In this document: positions 1 to 8,868 of the stretch, piece by piece
How positions within the stretch are numbered: the first letter of the stretch is position 1
Layout of the letters: each line of letters opens with the position of its first letter
Assembly: GCA_014526335.1 (NCBI GenBank)
Contig: JACTAT010000059.1
Location: 2,057,596-2,121,595 of the forward strand
Origin: Chrysaora quinquecirrha
Taxonomy: Eukaryota > Cnidaria > Scyphozoa > Semaeostomeae > Pelagiidae
Reading direction: 5' to 3'
Length of the DNA: 64,000 bases
Made by a program: the position numbers and the translations under genes
Notes under the pieces: generated by a model
Database searches by the model: none
What the model saw: only the letters and a program-made list of their open reading frames with translations
What the model was told of the DNA's origin: nothing

Positions 1-958
1 AATCTTATGCATATTCGAAGATCTTTCAAAAATTCTGCAACGAAAAGAGCTAACAGCAGAGCTGGCAGTTTTCTGCATTAAGAAAGTAGAAATGAGAGTA
101 GAAGAGCTGAGAAAAAACAGCGAGTTTGAAAGACATTTTAGCAAAGCTGCAAGTATGAATGAAGATTTCGATAACAGCGAACTGTCGGCTGGCAGGAGAA
201 GAAAGATACCTAAGCGCTTTGACAACATTGACACGTTAGTCGACTCTGAAGCAAGACTAGGTGGTACGTATTTGGAGCACTCTCTTAAACTGGAATCCAA
301 AAGAGAATATTTTGAAGTGATTGATGCTTTTTCCGTATCTTCCGAGAAAAGGTTTCAACAAGATGATCTGGGTATTTTAAAGCAAATCGAGTCCATCCTG
401 CTTTCTTCAGTCAATGGAAAGACTACTGAAGATAGGTCATCTATCATTGAAAACATCACAAAGAGATTCCCGTGTGTAGACCTGTCAGCCCTTGCAACCA
501 ATCTTAATGAAGCACACCTTCTTCTTCGTATGTACAATGGTAGTCGAAATGCCAATGAAAAGATAAAGGAAGTGACCACAATCAGCACCATCACGGAGAT
601 TTTGAATGAGCAGCCTATGAGCAAAGAATGCATGCCAGGACTAGATATTTTAACTCGCCTGTACATGACCATTCCTATCGCGTCAGCATCAGCAGAAAGA
701 ACATTCAGCGCAATGTGTGGATTGAAATCTTGGATTCGAGCCCGTACATGTGGAAACCATCTCAACAATATCATGTTTGCGAACATGCATAAAGAAGAAC
801 TCGATAACATCGATGTGAAACATGTCGCCCGTAATTTTTCCAAAATTGATGAACAGAGAAAATCATTTTTTGGAAATCAATAACAACATCTTATCACTGA
901 TGATTGCCCTTCTTCAGACCTTTGCCCCCCTTGCCCTCCATGCCTGCAGGCGTCCCTG
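1..958 (+). mobile_element. hAT transposon, 3' part (copy 1), cut by window start
   Basis: The transposase frame enters at the window edge. The element ends at 958 in the terminal motif GGCGTCCCTG, the reverse complement of the CAGGGACGCC start seen at 28215 in copy 2. The preceding subterminal G/C-rich block (TTGCCCCCC, CTTGCCCTCC) also matches copy 2. The next 8 bases, ACAAGATG (959-966), should be the target-site duplication, but the partner lies outside the window. Compared with copy 2 the 3' untranslated part lacks about 176 bp (28274-28449 of copy 2), replaced by two bases. Confidence 0.85.
2..883 (+). CDS. hAT transposase, C-terminal part (ZMYM1-like)
   Basis: The frame is open from base 2 to the TAA ending at 883, so this is a 5'-partial gene. 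It ends in the classic hAT dimerisation region, with SASAERTFSAMCGLKSWIRA about 65 residues before the stop, followed by helical residues. The family cuts and pastes DNA as a dimer in the nucleus. Unlike copy 2 on the other strand (28464-30864), this copy has no frameshift in the shared part: the 4 bases missing from copy 2 near 28785 are present here, as is an unbroken reading across the region equivalent to 29398. Whether the N-terminal zinc finger and catalytic domain are intact cannot be seen. Of the two copies, this is the better reference for the C-terminal half. Confidence 0.88.
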   Translation: MLCIFEDLSKILQRKELTAELAVFCIKKVEMRVEELRKNSEFERHFSKAASMNEDFDNSELSAGRRRKIPKRFDNIDTLVDSEARLGGTYLEHSLKLESKREYFEVIDAFSVSSEKRFQQDDLGILKQIESILLSSVNGKTTEDRSSIIENITKRFPCVDLSALATNLNEAHLLLRMYNGSRNANEKIKEVTTISTITEILNEQPMSKECMPGLDILTRLYMTIPIASASAERTFSAMCGLKSWIRARTCGNHLNNIMFANMHKEELDNIDVKHVARNFSKIDEQRKSFFGNQ

Positions 959-1234
959 ACAAGATGTCTCGTTATATCGTTCCTTATCTCGTTACTTCCA
1001 AAATTATAGGCGCGATCGCGGATTCTCAAAGGAATCTACGTCACTGAAACAAATTAAGCATGCACAGAGAACTGACCAAATTCGCAGAAGTGGTACCTTG
1101 GGTACAGAAGTGGAAACCCGCCATCTTTAGAGCGATGGGCGATGAGTCTTAAGATGACCGCTGTTAGGTGTCGTCGAATATGTAGAGCTTTTAACAGAGA
1201 AGTTTTATTTTTATGTTGTTAGCTATAACGATGA

Positions 1235-1577
1235 CCCGGGGGTAACTTCAATAGATCAGTGACGGGGGTGTGCCATTATTGTAATAAAAGTTTGCCCTCA
1301 AAATTTATGAAAATTTTTAAAAGTATACCCCAAAATTCACAAAGAAATATGAATATAGTACATAGACATACTCCAAAGTCTTCTTCTTAGAGTTATACAG
1401 CTGAATTTATTTGGCAGTTTTGTGACTTTATCAAAATTGATCATCTTAGCAAAAATGATACCCCCAAGTTTGTAATCTTAGCAAATTTGATACCCCAAAA
1501 TTTATTTTCCACCCTCAAAAAGGTACCTCAAAAAATGGCACATCCCGTACCTATACATATGGGAGTTACCCCCCGGG
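1235..1577. mobile_element. 343-bp MITE with 8-bp target duplication
   Basis: The sequence starts CCCGGGGGTAACTTC and ends GAGTTACCCCCCGGG, an imperfect terminal inverted repeat. A second inner match (GGGGGTGTGCCATT against GGGATGTGCCATT on the other strand) lengthens the inverted region. AACGATGA occurs directly before (1227-1234) and directly after (1578-1585), a perfect 8-bp target-site duplication. There is no coding potential; the interior is made of repeated A/T-rich ACCCCAAAAT-like pieces. An 8-bp duplication fits a non-autonomous hAT or P-type element, but the CCCGGG end is not the usual hAT CAGGG. Confidence 0.8.
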
Positions 1578-1657
1578 AACGATGAAGCTTCTGGTGAACT
1601 CATTTGTGAGTGAATTAATAAAATTATTTAGTATAAAGCGTATAGTTTATACCATAG

Positions 1658-1684
1658 TTTATACCATATGGCATATGGTATAAA
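1658..1684. repeat. 27-bp near-perfect palindrome
   Basis: The arm TTTATACCATATG (1658-1670), one central G and CATATGGTATAAA (1672-1684) are exact reverse complements. It lies in a run of TATACCAT-like repeats from about 1640 to 1705. No function is evident. Confidence 0.8.
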
Positions 1685-1721
1685 ATATAGTATACAGTAT
1701 AGATTATTTAGCAAGTGGCAT

Positions 1722-1798
1722 ACCACCATAGTTGGAATTTGAACCTGGATTACATGAACAGAGAGCTAACGACATTTCCACTGAGCTATAGAGCTCAA
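1722..1798 (-). repeat. tRNA-derived SINE or degenerate tRNA-like sequence
   Basis: On the minus strand an A-box-like TAGCTCAGTGG (1778-1788) is followed about 35 bases later by a B-box-like GGTTCAAATTCC (1734-1745), the spacing of an RNA polymerase III internal promoter. The acceptor arms do not pair, so a functional tRNA is unlikely. Confidence 0.5.
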
Positions 1799-2051
1799 TG
1801 AAATTAGCGAGTAACTCTCCAAGTCATACAGTCCAAGGCTCTCCTCTCGTTTGAGCTTTTTGTCTTTCAGTTTATGTTGAGCCTTCTTCAGCACCATACA
1901 TATTTGTATATACTTTTCATGAAGTATACAGCATTCGATATTTCGTAATAGACATTGAGTTATATGTAAAGACTAAATACTTTCGCTCACTGTTTATTTA
2001 TTTTTAAGGTGCTTTGAAAGTTCAGTCATTTAATTACTGTTCTATCTGCAG

Positions 2052-2313
2052 ATAATCCTACAATAATGAGTGGCAAGACTTTGGGAATCATCGATCCAGA
2101 TGAAAACCTGTTTTCATCAGGTCGAGAAAGAAGAACTGGCAAGGTCTTTGATTTTGATAAGCAACCTGCCGAATTGAAAAATTCACAAGCTTTCCATCAA
2201 GATCATTCTGATGTGTACAAAGACATTCTTGGCACAGATGTTTCTAATGGAAAATGCAGTGGGTCACTATTTAGGTTCAAATTACGTGAAGAAGCATCCG
2301 AATTATCGAAGAC
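2052..2313 (+). CDS. sacsin-like exon, runs into assembly gap
   Basis: The exon starts after an acceptor CTGCAG and stays open to the first N at 2314. Read in the ATG-2066 frame it holds GKTLGIIDPDENLF and later GSLFRFKLREEASELS. These resemble the sacsin repeat pattern, in which an 'SGK.L.I.DP' segment is followed some 60-80 residues later by 'G(T/S)LFRFPLR'. Sacsin is a giant co-chaperone with Hsp90-like ATPase repeats. Because the upstream codons (NPTI) also fit the family, the ATG at 2066 is probably internal rather than the start. The rest of the gene is missing in the gap. This is recognition from memory; an alignment would decide. Confidence 0.6.
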
Positions 2314-2813
2314 NNNNNNNNNNNNNNNNNNNNNNNNNNNNNNNNNNNNNNNNNNNNNNNNNNNNNNNNNNNNNNNNNNNNNNNNNNNNNNNNNNNNNNN
2401 NNNNNNNNNNNNNNNNNNNNNNNNNNNNNNNNNNNNNNNNNNNNNNNNNNNNNNNNNNNNNNNNNNNNNNNNNNNNNNNNNNNNNNNNNNNNNNNNNNNN
2501 NNNNNNNNNNNNNNNNNNNNNNNNNNNNNNNNNNNNNNNNNNNNNNNNNNNNNNNNNNNNNNNNNNNNNNNNNNNNNNNNNNNNNNNNNNNNNNNNNNNN
2601 NNNNNNNNNNNNNNNNNNNNNNNNNNNNNNNNNNNNNNNNNNNNNNNNNNNNNNNNNNNNNNNNNNNNNNNNNNNNNNNNNNNNNNNNNNNNNNNNNNNN
2701 NNNNNNNNNNNNNNNNNNNNNNNNNNNNNNNNNNNNNNNNNNNNNNNNNNNNNNNNNNNNNNNNNNNNNNNNNNNNNNNNNNNNNNNNNNNNNNNNNNNN
2801 NNNNNNNNNNNNN
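2314..2813. other. assembly gap, exactly 500 N
   Basis: An unbroken run of 500 N, a conventional placeholder length, so the true gap size is unknown. It separates the sacsin-like exon from the sequence downstream. Confidence 1.
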
Positions 2814-2922
2814 TTCCCACATCATATTGAATGGAGGAACTAGTCTATAAATTCAAGCGAGTTTATGCTCTAGGATTCAGGTGTTTAAGAGTTAGTCGAC
2901 AATTATAAGTAAATAGCTAACC

Positions 2923-3429
2923 ATGAATCAGTATAAATTTGATTATTATGAATTCTCTTCCAAGTTTAAAAGTAATGTTAAGCGACATGAGCAAGAGATG
3001 CATCAGGAGAGTAGTGAAGAGTCTGACTCAGATGATGATGAGATAGAAGTGGAAAGTGACCATGATAATGATGAAACTGTCAACACTGAGGAGGATCGTC
3101 CTTTAGGGAATATATGGCCTTCAATGCGTAAGGAAGTGGATGAAGATGAAAACATACTGCAAGTTTTCAGACGTAAATTTTTATATAATAGAAGTTTTGA
3201 AAAAGATGCTGTTGTGACTGCAGTCATAGCAACGATGCAAAAAGCCCAAAAGGAAGATGGTATGGATATGCAAGAGGCCTTAGATTATGCTATTGAGAAA
3301 AGAAAATATCTCATCATACGTCAAGCGAAGAATGATGAAGAAGAGGAAGCTAGTAATTCTGAGGATGCTGGTGTGAAAGAAGTTAAATATGTTGGTACTC
3401 AATTGTTCCCGTACTATGAAAATAACTAG
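2923..3429 (+). CDS. small acidic protein with degenerate C2H2 finger, function unknown
   Basis: A single-exon frame of 168 codons begins with ATG at 2923 (context ctaaccATG). Residues 3-27 (QYKFDYYEFSSKFKSNVKRH and on to MH) look like a C2H2 zinc finger in which both cysteines have become F and Y while the paired histidines remain. A strongly acidic Ser/Asp/Glu stretch (about residues 28-58) follows. Next comes a likely helical region containing LQVFRRKFLYNRSFEKDAVV and EALDYAIEKRKYLIIRQAK, then a second acidic tract. The layout (one N-terminal finger, acidic linker, helical C-terminus ending in RKYL) is familiar from short invertebrate proteins, but I cannot name the family. It may be real or a mildly decayed copy that has lost zinc binding. 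Confidence 0.55.
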   Translation: MNQYKFDYYEFSSKFKSNVKRHEQEMHQESSEESDSDDDEIEVESDHDNDETVNTEEDRPLGNIWPSMRKEVDEDENILQVFRRKFLYNRSFEKDAVVTAVIATMQKAQKEDGMDMQEALDYAIEKRKYLIIRQAKNDEEEEASNSEDAGVKEVKYVGTQLFPYYENN

Positions 3430-3568
3430 AAATAGCTATACCTAAAAACAGTTTAGAAATTATTCTTCATTAATGTACTGTCAGGAATATAACCTTGTTT
3501 CTGTGTGAACATTCTTTGAAAACGATGCCATAAATAAATTGCTATTATCTAAAGAGTATATAGGCAAT

Positions 3569-3621
3569 GAAACTTCTGGAAACTTCTGGAAACCTCTAAA
3601 AAGTTCTGGAAACTTCTGAAA
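3569..3621 (+). promoter_or_regulatory. extended heat-shock element array
   Basis: Eleven alternating 5-bp units stay in perfect register from 3569 to 3621: GAA, TTC, GAA, TTC, GAA, (CTC), (AAA), TTC, GAA, TTC, (AAA). Eight match the HSF consensus nGAAn/nTTCn exactly and the three in brackets differ by one base. HSF trimers bind three such units, so this could seat two or three trimers. About 140 bp downstream is ATATAAA (3761-3767), then more TTCTTGGAA-type units (3772-3792) and a splice-donor-like GTGGTAAGTACC at about 3795. The array may instead be a chance expansion of a 10-bp tandem repeat. Confidence 0.6.
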
Positions 3622-4737
3622 ACAAGAGTTTTAACCAATCAAATCGCTGTAAGTTGGAAACATAATCAGATCTAGTCTTTGTCAGAAAGTTATTCAATAA
3701 CGACGCGTCACGTGACAAGGATTTTATCGCGGGAAAAATTAAAATTGGCCTCACATCAGCAAATATAAACACTCTTGGAAAATTTCTTGGAATTGTGGTA
3801 AGTACCTAAATGTTCTTTTAGTTCTTCTAGAGGGTTGTGCGTTGTTGCTTTGGGCACCCCAAATTCTTCTTTATTCAAAAACAACATGACAATCTGCTGG
3901 CAGATTCTCCTTTCTATATTGCCACCCTTGTACAAAACAATATTCGTTAAAAGTTATGAAACAAAGTAAACTATTCCCACATTGTTCCATTCTAGGATGT
4001 CTTTATACCCAATATAGAATCTCGGCATTATAACGCCACTTCAATAGGTAGATAATTCAATCTATGAATTTTATACTTACAGAAGTTGATAGACACTCGA
4101 AACAAAATTATCATACAGTAGTCTAATCGTTAAATTTCGAATATATAATATCCCTATAAAACATATTCATGTTTGAAACAAGTTTCTCCGTTATCTAGCA
4201 AAATCGGTATAACCTAATCATTAAATACTCGAATACAAAATATCCCTATATTTACAACTATATGTTTATAGACATGCCATGCCCTATATGTGTATATCTA
4301 ATACGATTAATTAACTATTTTCAGTGATATTCATTACATTTTTAGACATTATTCTTCTTCATTAGTTCATTGTTAAATTGCTGGGATTAGTCTTCTATAT
4401 AAGGGGTATATTCTCTTTCGAAGGATGTTTCCCCATCATCTAAAAGTGTTGCCAGCTTGTTTGAAAATAATTCAATAATTCCATTCAATTTTCAATTTAA
4501 TAACTCAATTCAATATTAATTCAATTCAATTTACAATTTAATAATTCAAATTTAATAATACAATTGCAAACTTATTGTTTTCATGCTTGAAACTCTGTTA
4601 TTATTTAACATCTGTGTGCTGCATTGTAAGAACTCTTGAAAACGAGTCGGAAACGAGGCTAGCGGTTTCAGACAAGTGTGCTGCATTGTAAGAACTCTTG
4701 AGGTTGTAGAAACCAGCACGCTAGATTAAACTGTCAG
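3622..4737. other. non-coding stretch, possible promoter and intron
   Basis: No coding region is seen. It holds the TATA-like ATATAAA at 3761, a donor-like GTAAGT at about 3798, a second TATATAAG at about 4397, and an AATTCAATT-rich low-complexity patch at 4467-4570. If the donor at 3798 is used, the acceptor at 4737 could be its partner. Confidence 0.4.
4467..4570. repeat. (AATTCAATT)n low-complexity repeat
   Basis: Irregular tandem copies of AATTCAATT / CAATTTAATA with spacing near 9-20 bp. Confidence 0.75.
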
Positions 4738-5227
4738 TGTGATACTCCCGGATTGTACTGCGATGGAATACCAACTTTGACTATTTGTAATTATTGTGGT
4801 CGAGAATGGGATGGAATGACTCATTGCAATTGTTTTAGAAATGCAGAGACAGAAGATTCAGACGTTGAGATGAGCGAAGAGAATGTAACAGTATAACTTT
4901 AATGATATTGTTGATGTTTAGAATTAAACTGTGCAAATATTTAATATTAAGAAAATGTTATTGTTGATAATAAATGAATTGTCAGCTTGCTAATATATTG
5001 TTGCTTGTCGTCTGTCTGAACCTCTGATATCATATAACGCCTGTGTGCTCAGATGTCTCTGCTTTCCCTGGTCTCTTGAAAACAAGGTTGGAGAAATCAT
5101 CGCGCTAGATTAAACCGTCAGTGCGACGTGATGACGTGACTGGAGTCGGAGGACCCTTGAGGTTGGAGAAACCATCGCGCTAGATTAAATCGTCACACTA
5201 TAGCGCGACCTGATGACGTCACTGGAG
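4689..5227 (+). repeat. three-copy dispersed repeat with CRE-like sites
   Basis: A block centred on GGTTGGAGAAACCATCGCGC then TAGATTAAA(C/T)CGTCA occurs three times (about 4689-4740, 5080-5146 and 5150-5227), with 85-90% similarity by eye. The last two copies extend through GATGACGT(G/C)ACTGGAGT; the last contains a full CRE palindrome TGACGTCA. No function is known. Confidence 0.65.
4738..4896 (+). CDS. small cysteine-rich terminal exon, unrecognised
   Basis: After an acceptor AAACTGTCAG the sequence is open for 52 codons to a TAA at 4894-4896. It encodes a compact cysteine/histidine cluster: LTICNYCGREWDGMTHCNCF, then an acidic tail ending NVTV. Cysteine pairs spaced C-x2-C and H-C-x-C could bind zinc. 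I do not recognise the family. It could be the last exon of a gene starting near the heat-shock-element array at 3569, or of one with exons I cannot see. Confidence 0.35.
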   Translation, partial: CDTPGLYCDGIPTLTICNYCGREWDGMTHCNCFRNAETEDSDVEMSEENVTV

Positions 5228-6111
5228 TATGACCACCGTCACTGAAGTTTGGGCCGGACTTAGAGCATACTCATACTTTAGTGTTGCAATGCAGGCGCAC
5301 CAGCCTACAGGTTTATTTAGTCTCCATTGCGAGATTTGAAGGAGTATTTATATATGCAGCAGTACTAAAAAGTTGTAATGTTACCTCAGCAGTGCTTCAA
5401 GTTTTTCATTACAAGTTCAGCAAGGCTATAGATTACAACATATCAGTGGATCACAGTACTATGGGGTAGGAGTTTCATGAATTTGCACAGTAAGTTAAGC
5501 AGTACAAGTTCTTATTACAAGCTCAGTAGTGCTAGGGTCTAGGATGCAGACAGTTATACCATAAAATAGCATTTTAGGTTAAGTTAGATAGGTTTTTGTG
5601 GGGGAAACATTTCATCATGGTCAGTTAAGCAGATACTGATTAGATTCCTGTTTTTGGAATTTTAAAAATCTTCAAAGAAAAACCTATAAAAAATATCAAA
5701 AATGAATGCTGATTATCTTTGAAGATCTTCTCAAAGTGCAGTAGATACAGAACCATGGTGCAATCCTCTGTTCAATGATGAATTGTCACAGACATGATGC
5801 GATATCAATATGTTTTAAAGTGCAATTTACCCCTAAATAAAAGTCCATATTATCTTACAATTTTAGTCTTTGTGATTTCAGATATGTTTGCTATTTTTAT
5901 GGATAATAAGCGGTTTTCCAGTAAAATGGCATTGAAATGCCAAAAATTCGCTGTTTTTGTTGCCCAAAACTGCGCCTCCAGGGGGACAAAGTACAAGAAC
6001 AGTGTTACATAGAAACAAGAACTAATTCTTTGTGTGACTGGAAGGCAAAGTCGAAAGGTAACTGGCCTAGCTTTCGCAACGCAATCTTAGGAATCTTAGG
6101 CGCGGTAGAAA
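5228..6111. other. no gene recognised
   Basis: Only short, unconvincing frames occur. The last 100 bases are the likely leader of the THAP gene. Confidence 0.5.
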
Positions 6112-8039
6112 ATGCCCAAAAGATGTGTTGTTGGTGGCTGTTCAAATGTCAAAGATATGCAGAATGGAATATCGCTTCATTGTATACCTTTTTTTGATGA
6201 TGAACGAACAGAAGCAAAGAGAAGGCGAAGGAAATTGATAGAGTTCGTGAACAGGCGACATGTAAAGTGGGTTCCCTCAAAATCATTTGTTGTTTGTTTG
6301 GTTCATTTTTTGCCAGCAGATTTTACTGCACATTTTGCCGTGTTGCCAGAGTTGGGAGATGGGACAATTAAAAGAAGACTGATTCATGACGGTATTGGTG
6401 TTGTACCAGTACCCACAGTTTACTTGAAAGAAGCTCCTGACCCTGATGAGTCTGTGGTATCAGCGCGATCAAAACAAACTTGAAGGATGGTGAGTACACG
6501 TTCACGTTGATGTTGCTTTGCCGCAATCCTGTAAAACTTGTTGCCCATAAAATTTTTAAGAGAGATTTCAGACGCATGGATATTTCGTTTTATTTATTAT
6601 CAAAAATGTTCAATTTCAATGGTGGTACGTTTTTGCAGGCATTGAAGGCTGCGTTTGCACAACACCATGAACAAGAACAAGATGTGGGTCCATCATCATT
6701 TTCAGTAGAGACAGAAATTGGCTGTGAAGATGAAGACTTCAAAGATGAGGAAGATCAAGATCAAGTAAGTCAATAAAATCTAAAAGTAAAAACATTGAAA
6801 TCATGATTTTCAGAGATGGAGCAGGGGGCAGAGTCAGAAATGGTGTTCACTCTGCAGACTGGCCCACAGTCCCTGCACGTCTGGCACTCATGCTTACAAC
6901 CATCATTCGATGAAGAAAATAATATTTTGAAGGGTTCAATTTATGCCTAGTATACTGTTTCTTTCATTTTACAGCGAAGGGACTTTCATTGCCAGGTTGA
7001 TCATACTTGCATCTCCTGCGCAAATTTAATGTATAAAGTGGTTTCCTTGGAGCAAAGGTGTAAGCTGTACCAAAGGAAGTGGAGACTATCGAATTGGAAG
7101 CACAGGTATTTGTCTTCAAAACTCAAATCAACAAAAACAAATGAAAAAGTTGTGGTAAAGCCATCTGTTAACAAAGAAGTACTGACTGAAGATGAAATTG
7201 ATGATATGGAACAAGATGATGAAAACTGGCGTGAGGTTGAAGTTGAAAATGATGTTGACTATGAGATGAGGAGGAAACTTGGTAAGTAAGCTTTAGTAGA
7301 TTTCTTGAAGGGTCTGTACTGAACAAACTTGTGCATTTTACGATACAATTATAGTTTGACTTTTGTTTCAGCTTGCAAGTGAATTCAGATGAAGTCAATC
7401 TGCGGGAGGTTCCTAAGTTCATTATATTCCTGCCAAATTTACAAATGCTATTCAGATTTTGTCCTGTGTGCAAGGCAGAAAATCCTCTTCTTGAAAGCAA
7501 AGTTGTGGGAACCATGATTGAGATCACAACAATCTGTGCCAGCAGCAGTTGTAGTAAAAGAGAAAATGTCTGGACAAGCCAACCATACTTCAAAGGGACG
7601 AGAATTCCTGCCTCCAACCTGCTACTCCCATTTGCAACAATCTCAGCTTGAGGAACAGGAACAACAATAATCAGAGTGTTTGATCACATGGGATTATCAT
7701 GTCTGTCAGATTTATGAAACATCAAAGGGTAATTCTCAACCTTAAATCTCTGCCAACTTCATTTGTGATTTTGTAGCAAGTGCAACCTTTTTGGCTAATA
7801 TGTTTGTTTATTTGTTGTTACAGGAAAAAATTCAACCAGCCATATCAATTTATTGGAAACAATACCAGTAAAATTTCTTCAATGATTTAGCATGTGCTAA
7901 AGAAGATCTTGTTATTACAGGCGACGGTAGACATGATAGTATGGGGCATTGTGCCAAATATGGTGAATACATCATCATGTGTCTCAATTATGGTTGACCG
8001 TCGGTAGCAATATTCAGCTAAATGCATTTAATATTTGAC

Positions 8040-8335
8040 TATATGCATTCAGACTTCAGACTTTTAACATTCAGACGTCAGACTTTTACATTCAGACTTC
8101 AGACTTTACATTCAGACTTCAGACTTTTACATTCAGACTTCAGACTTTTGCACTCAGACTTCAGACTTTTACAATCAGACTTCAGACTTTTTCATTCAGA
8201 CTTCAGACTTTTACAATCAGACTTCAGACTTTTACATTCAGACTTCAGACTTTTTCAGACTTCAGACTTTTACATTCAGACCTCAGACTTTTTCATTCAG
8301 ACTTCAGACTTTTTACATTCAGACTTCAGGACCTA
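8040..8335 (+). repeat. 21-bp minisatellite, left arm
   Basis: About 14 units of CATTCAGACTTCAGACTTTTA with small length changes. The same unit is inverted at 13185-13650. Confidence 0.92.
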
Positions 8336-8647
8336 CATACTTGAGGTACTTTGCATAAATCTCCGCCATTGTTTGGTCAGCTCTTAAGCTGTTTTGAGGA
8401 TATTATGTTCAGTTGTGTTATTATGTTCTGTTCAATGTCAACATCCTAAAGCTCAGCTAAAACAAAACTTAATTAGTTCTATATACTTCTCAATTGATTT
8501 AAAGGTAGAATTGTGGTGGAAATTTAAGGCCGGTTAAGGCTTTCAAGCAATCTCAATTGCTCGAGCAAAAACATCTATTCCCATTTCGGTTGATTCCATC
8601 AAAAGGTCAATTGCTTGCAAAATCCTCAATTTTATCACATCTGATTC
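8336..8647. other. no gene recognised between minisatellite and integrase 3' end
   Basis: After the inverted unique block near 8328-8350 there is only A/T-rich sequence without a convincing frame up to the integrase stop at 8648. Confidence 0.5.
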
Positions 8648-8868
8648 TTAAATAGCTACTGGTTCTACAACCACATTATTGTCACTGTCGTTAAATGGTG
8701 TTAGGCCTTGCATATCCTCAGCATACAGGTCCAGATTTTCTGGCTCTGTGTCCAAGCGATCATCTGACAACGGATTGTTGGGATCCTTCATTCCATTGGT
8801 CCAAAGATGGTTCAGACTCATGTTCCCGGCTGATCTGATTTTGTGGTTGTTGAACATTTTATGTTGAA
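8648..8868 (-). pseudogene. integrase-type transposase, C-terminal fragment
   Basis: On the minus strand the frame reads FNNHKIRSAGNMSLNHLWT, followed by an acidic tail with DSDNNVVVEP and a stop at 8648. This matches the C-terminus of invertebrate integrase-core proteins ('NNH.IRS.GN.TP.QLW.', then 'D...V.VP'). Coding similarity runs up to the border of the long-inverted-repeat element at 8869. The N-terminal half of the gene is at 12187-12963. The catalytic middle, about 130 codons, is not found in between. Confidence 0.7.

Larger units (their letters stand above)
1586..2051. other. non-coding stretch upstream of the sacsin-like exon
   Basis: Apart from the palindrome and the tRNA-like sequence I see no gene. 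A pyrimidine-rich tract and CTGCAG at 2046-2051 form a good 3' splice site for the next exon. Confidence 0.6.

Noticed and set aside
1722..1798. Functional tRNA gene
   Set aside because: A- and B-boxes are present but the acceptor stem does not pair.
2066..2843. Long frames across the N run
   Set aside because: The N characters simply contain no stop codons; only 2052-2313 is real sequence.
7984..8022. Target-site duplication for the integrase-type element
   Set aside because: Flanks at 8003 and 13664 do not match for any length above two bases; either decayed or the ends are misplaced.
8040..8335. CRISPR-like array
   Set aside because: Units are contiguous 21-bp repeats with no unique spacers, in a eukaryotic genome.
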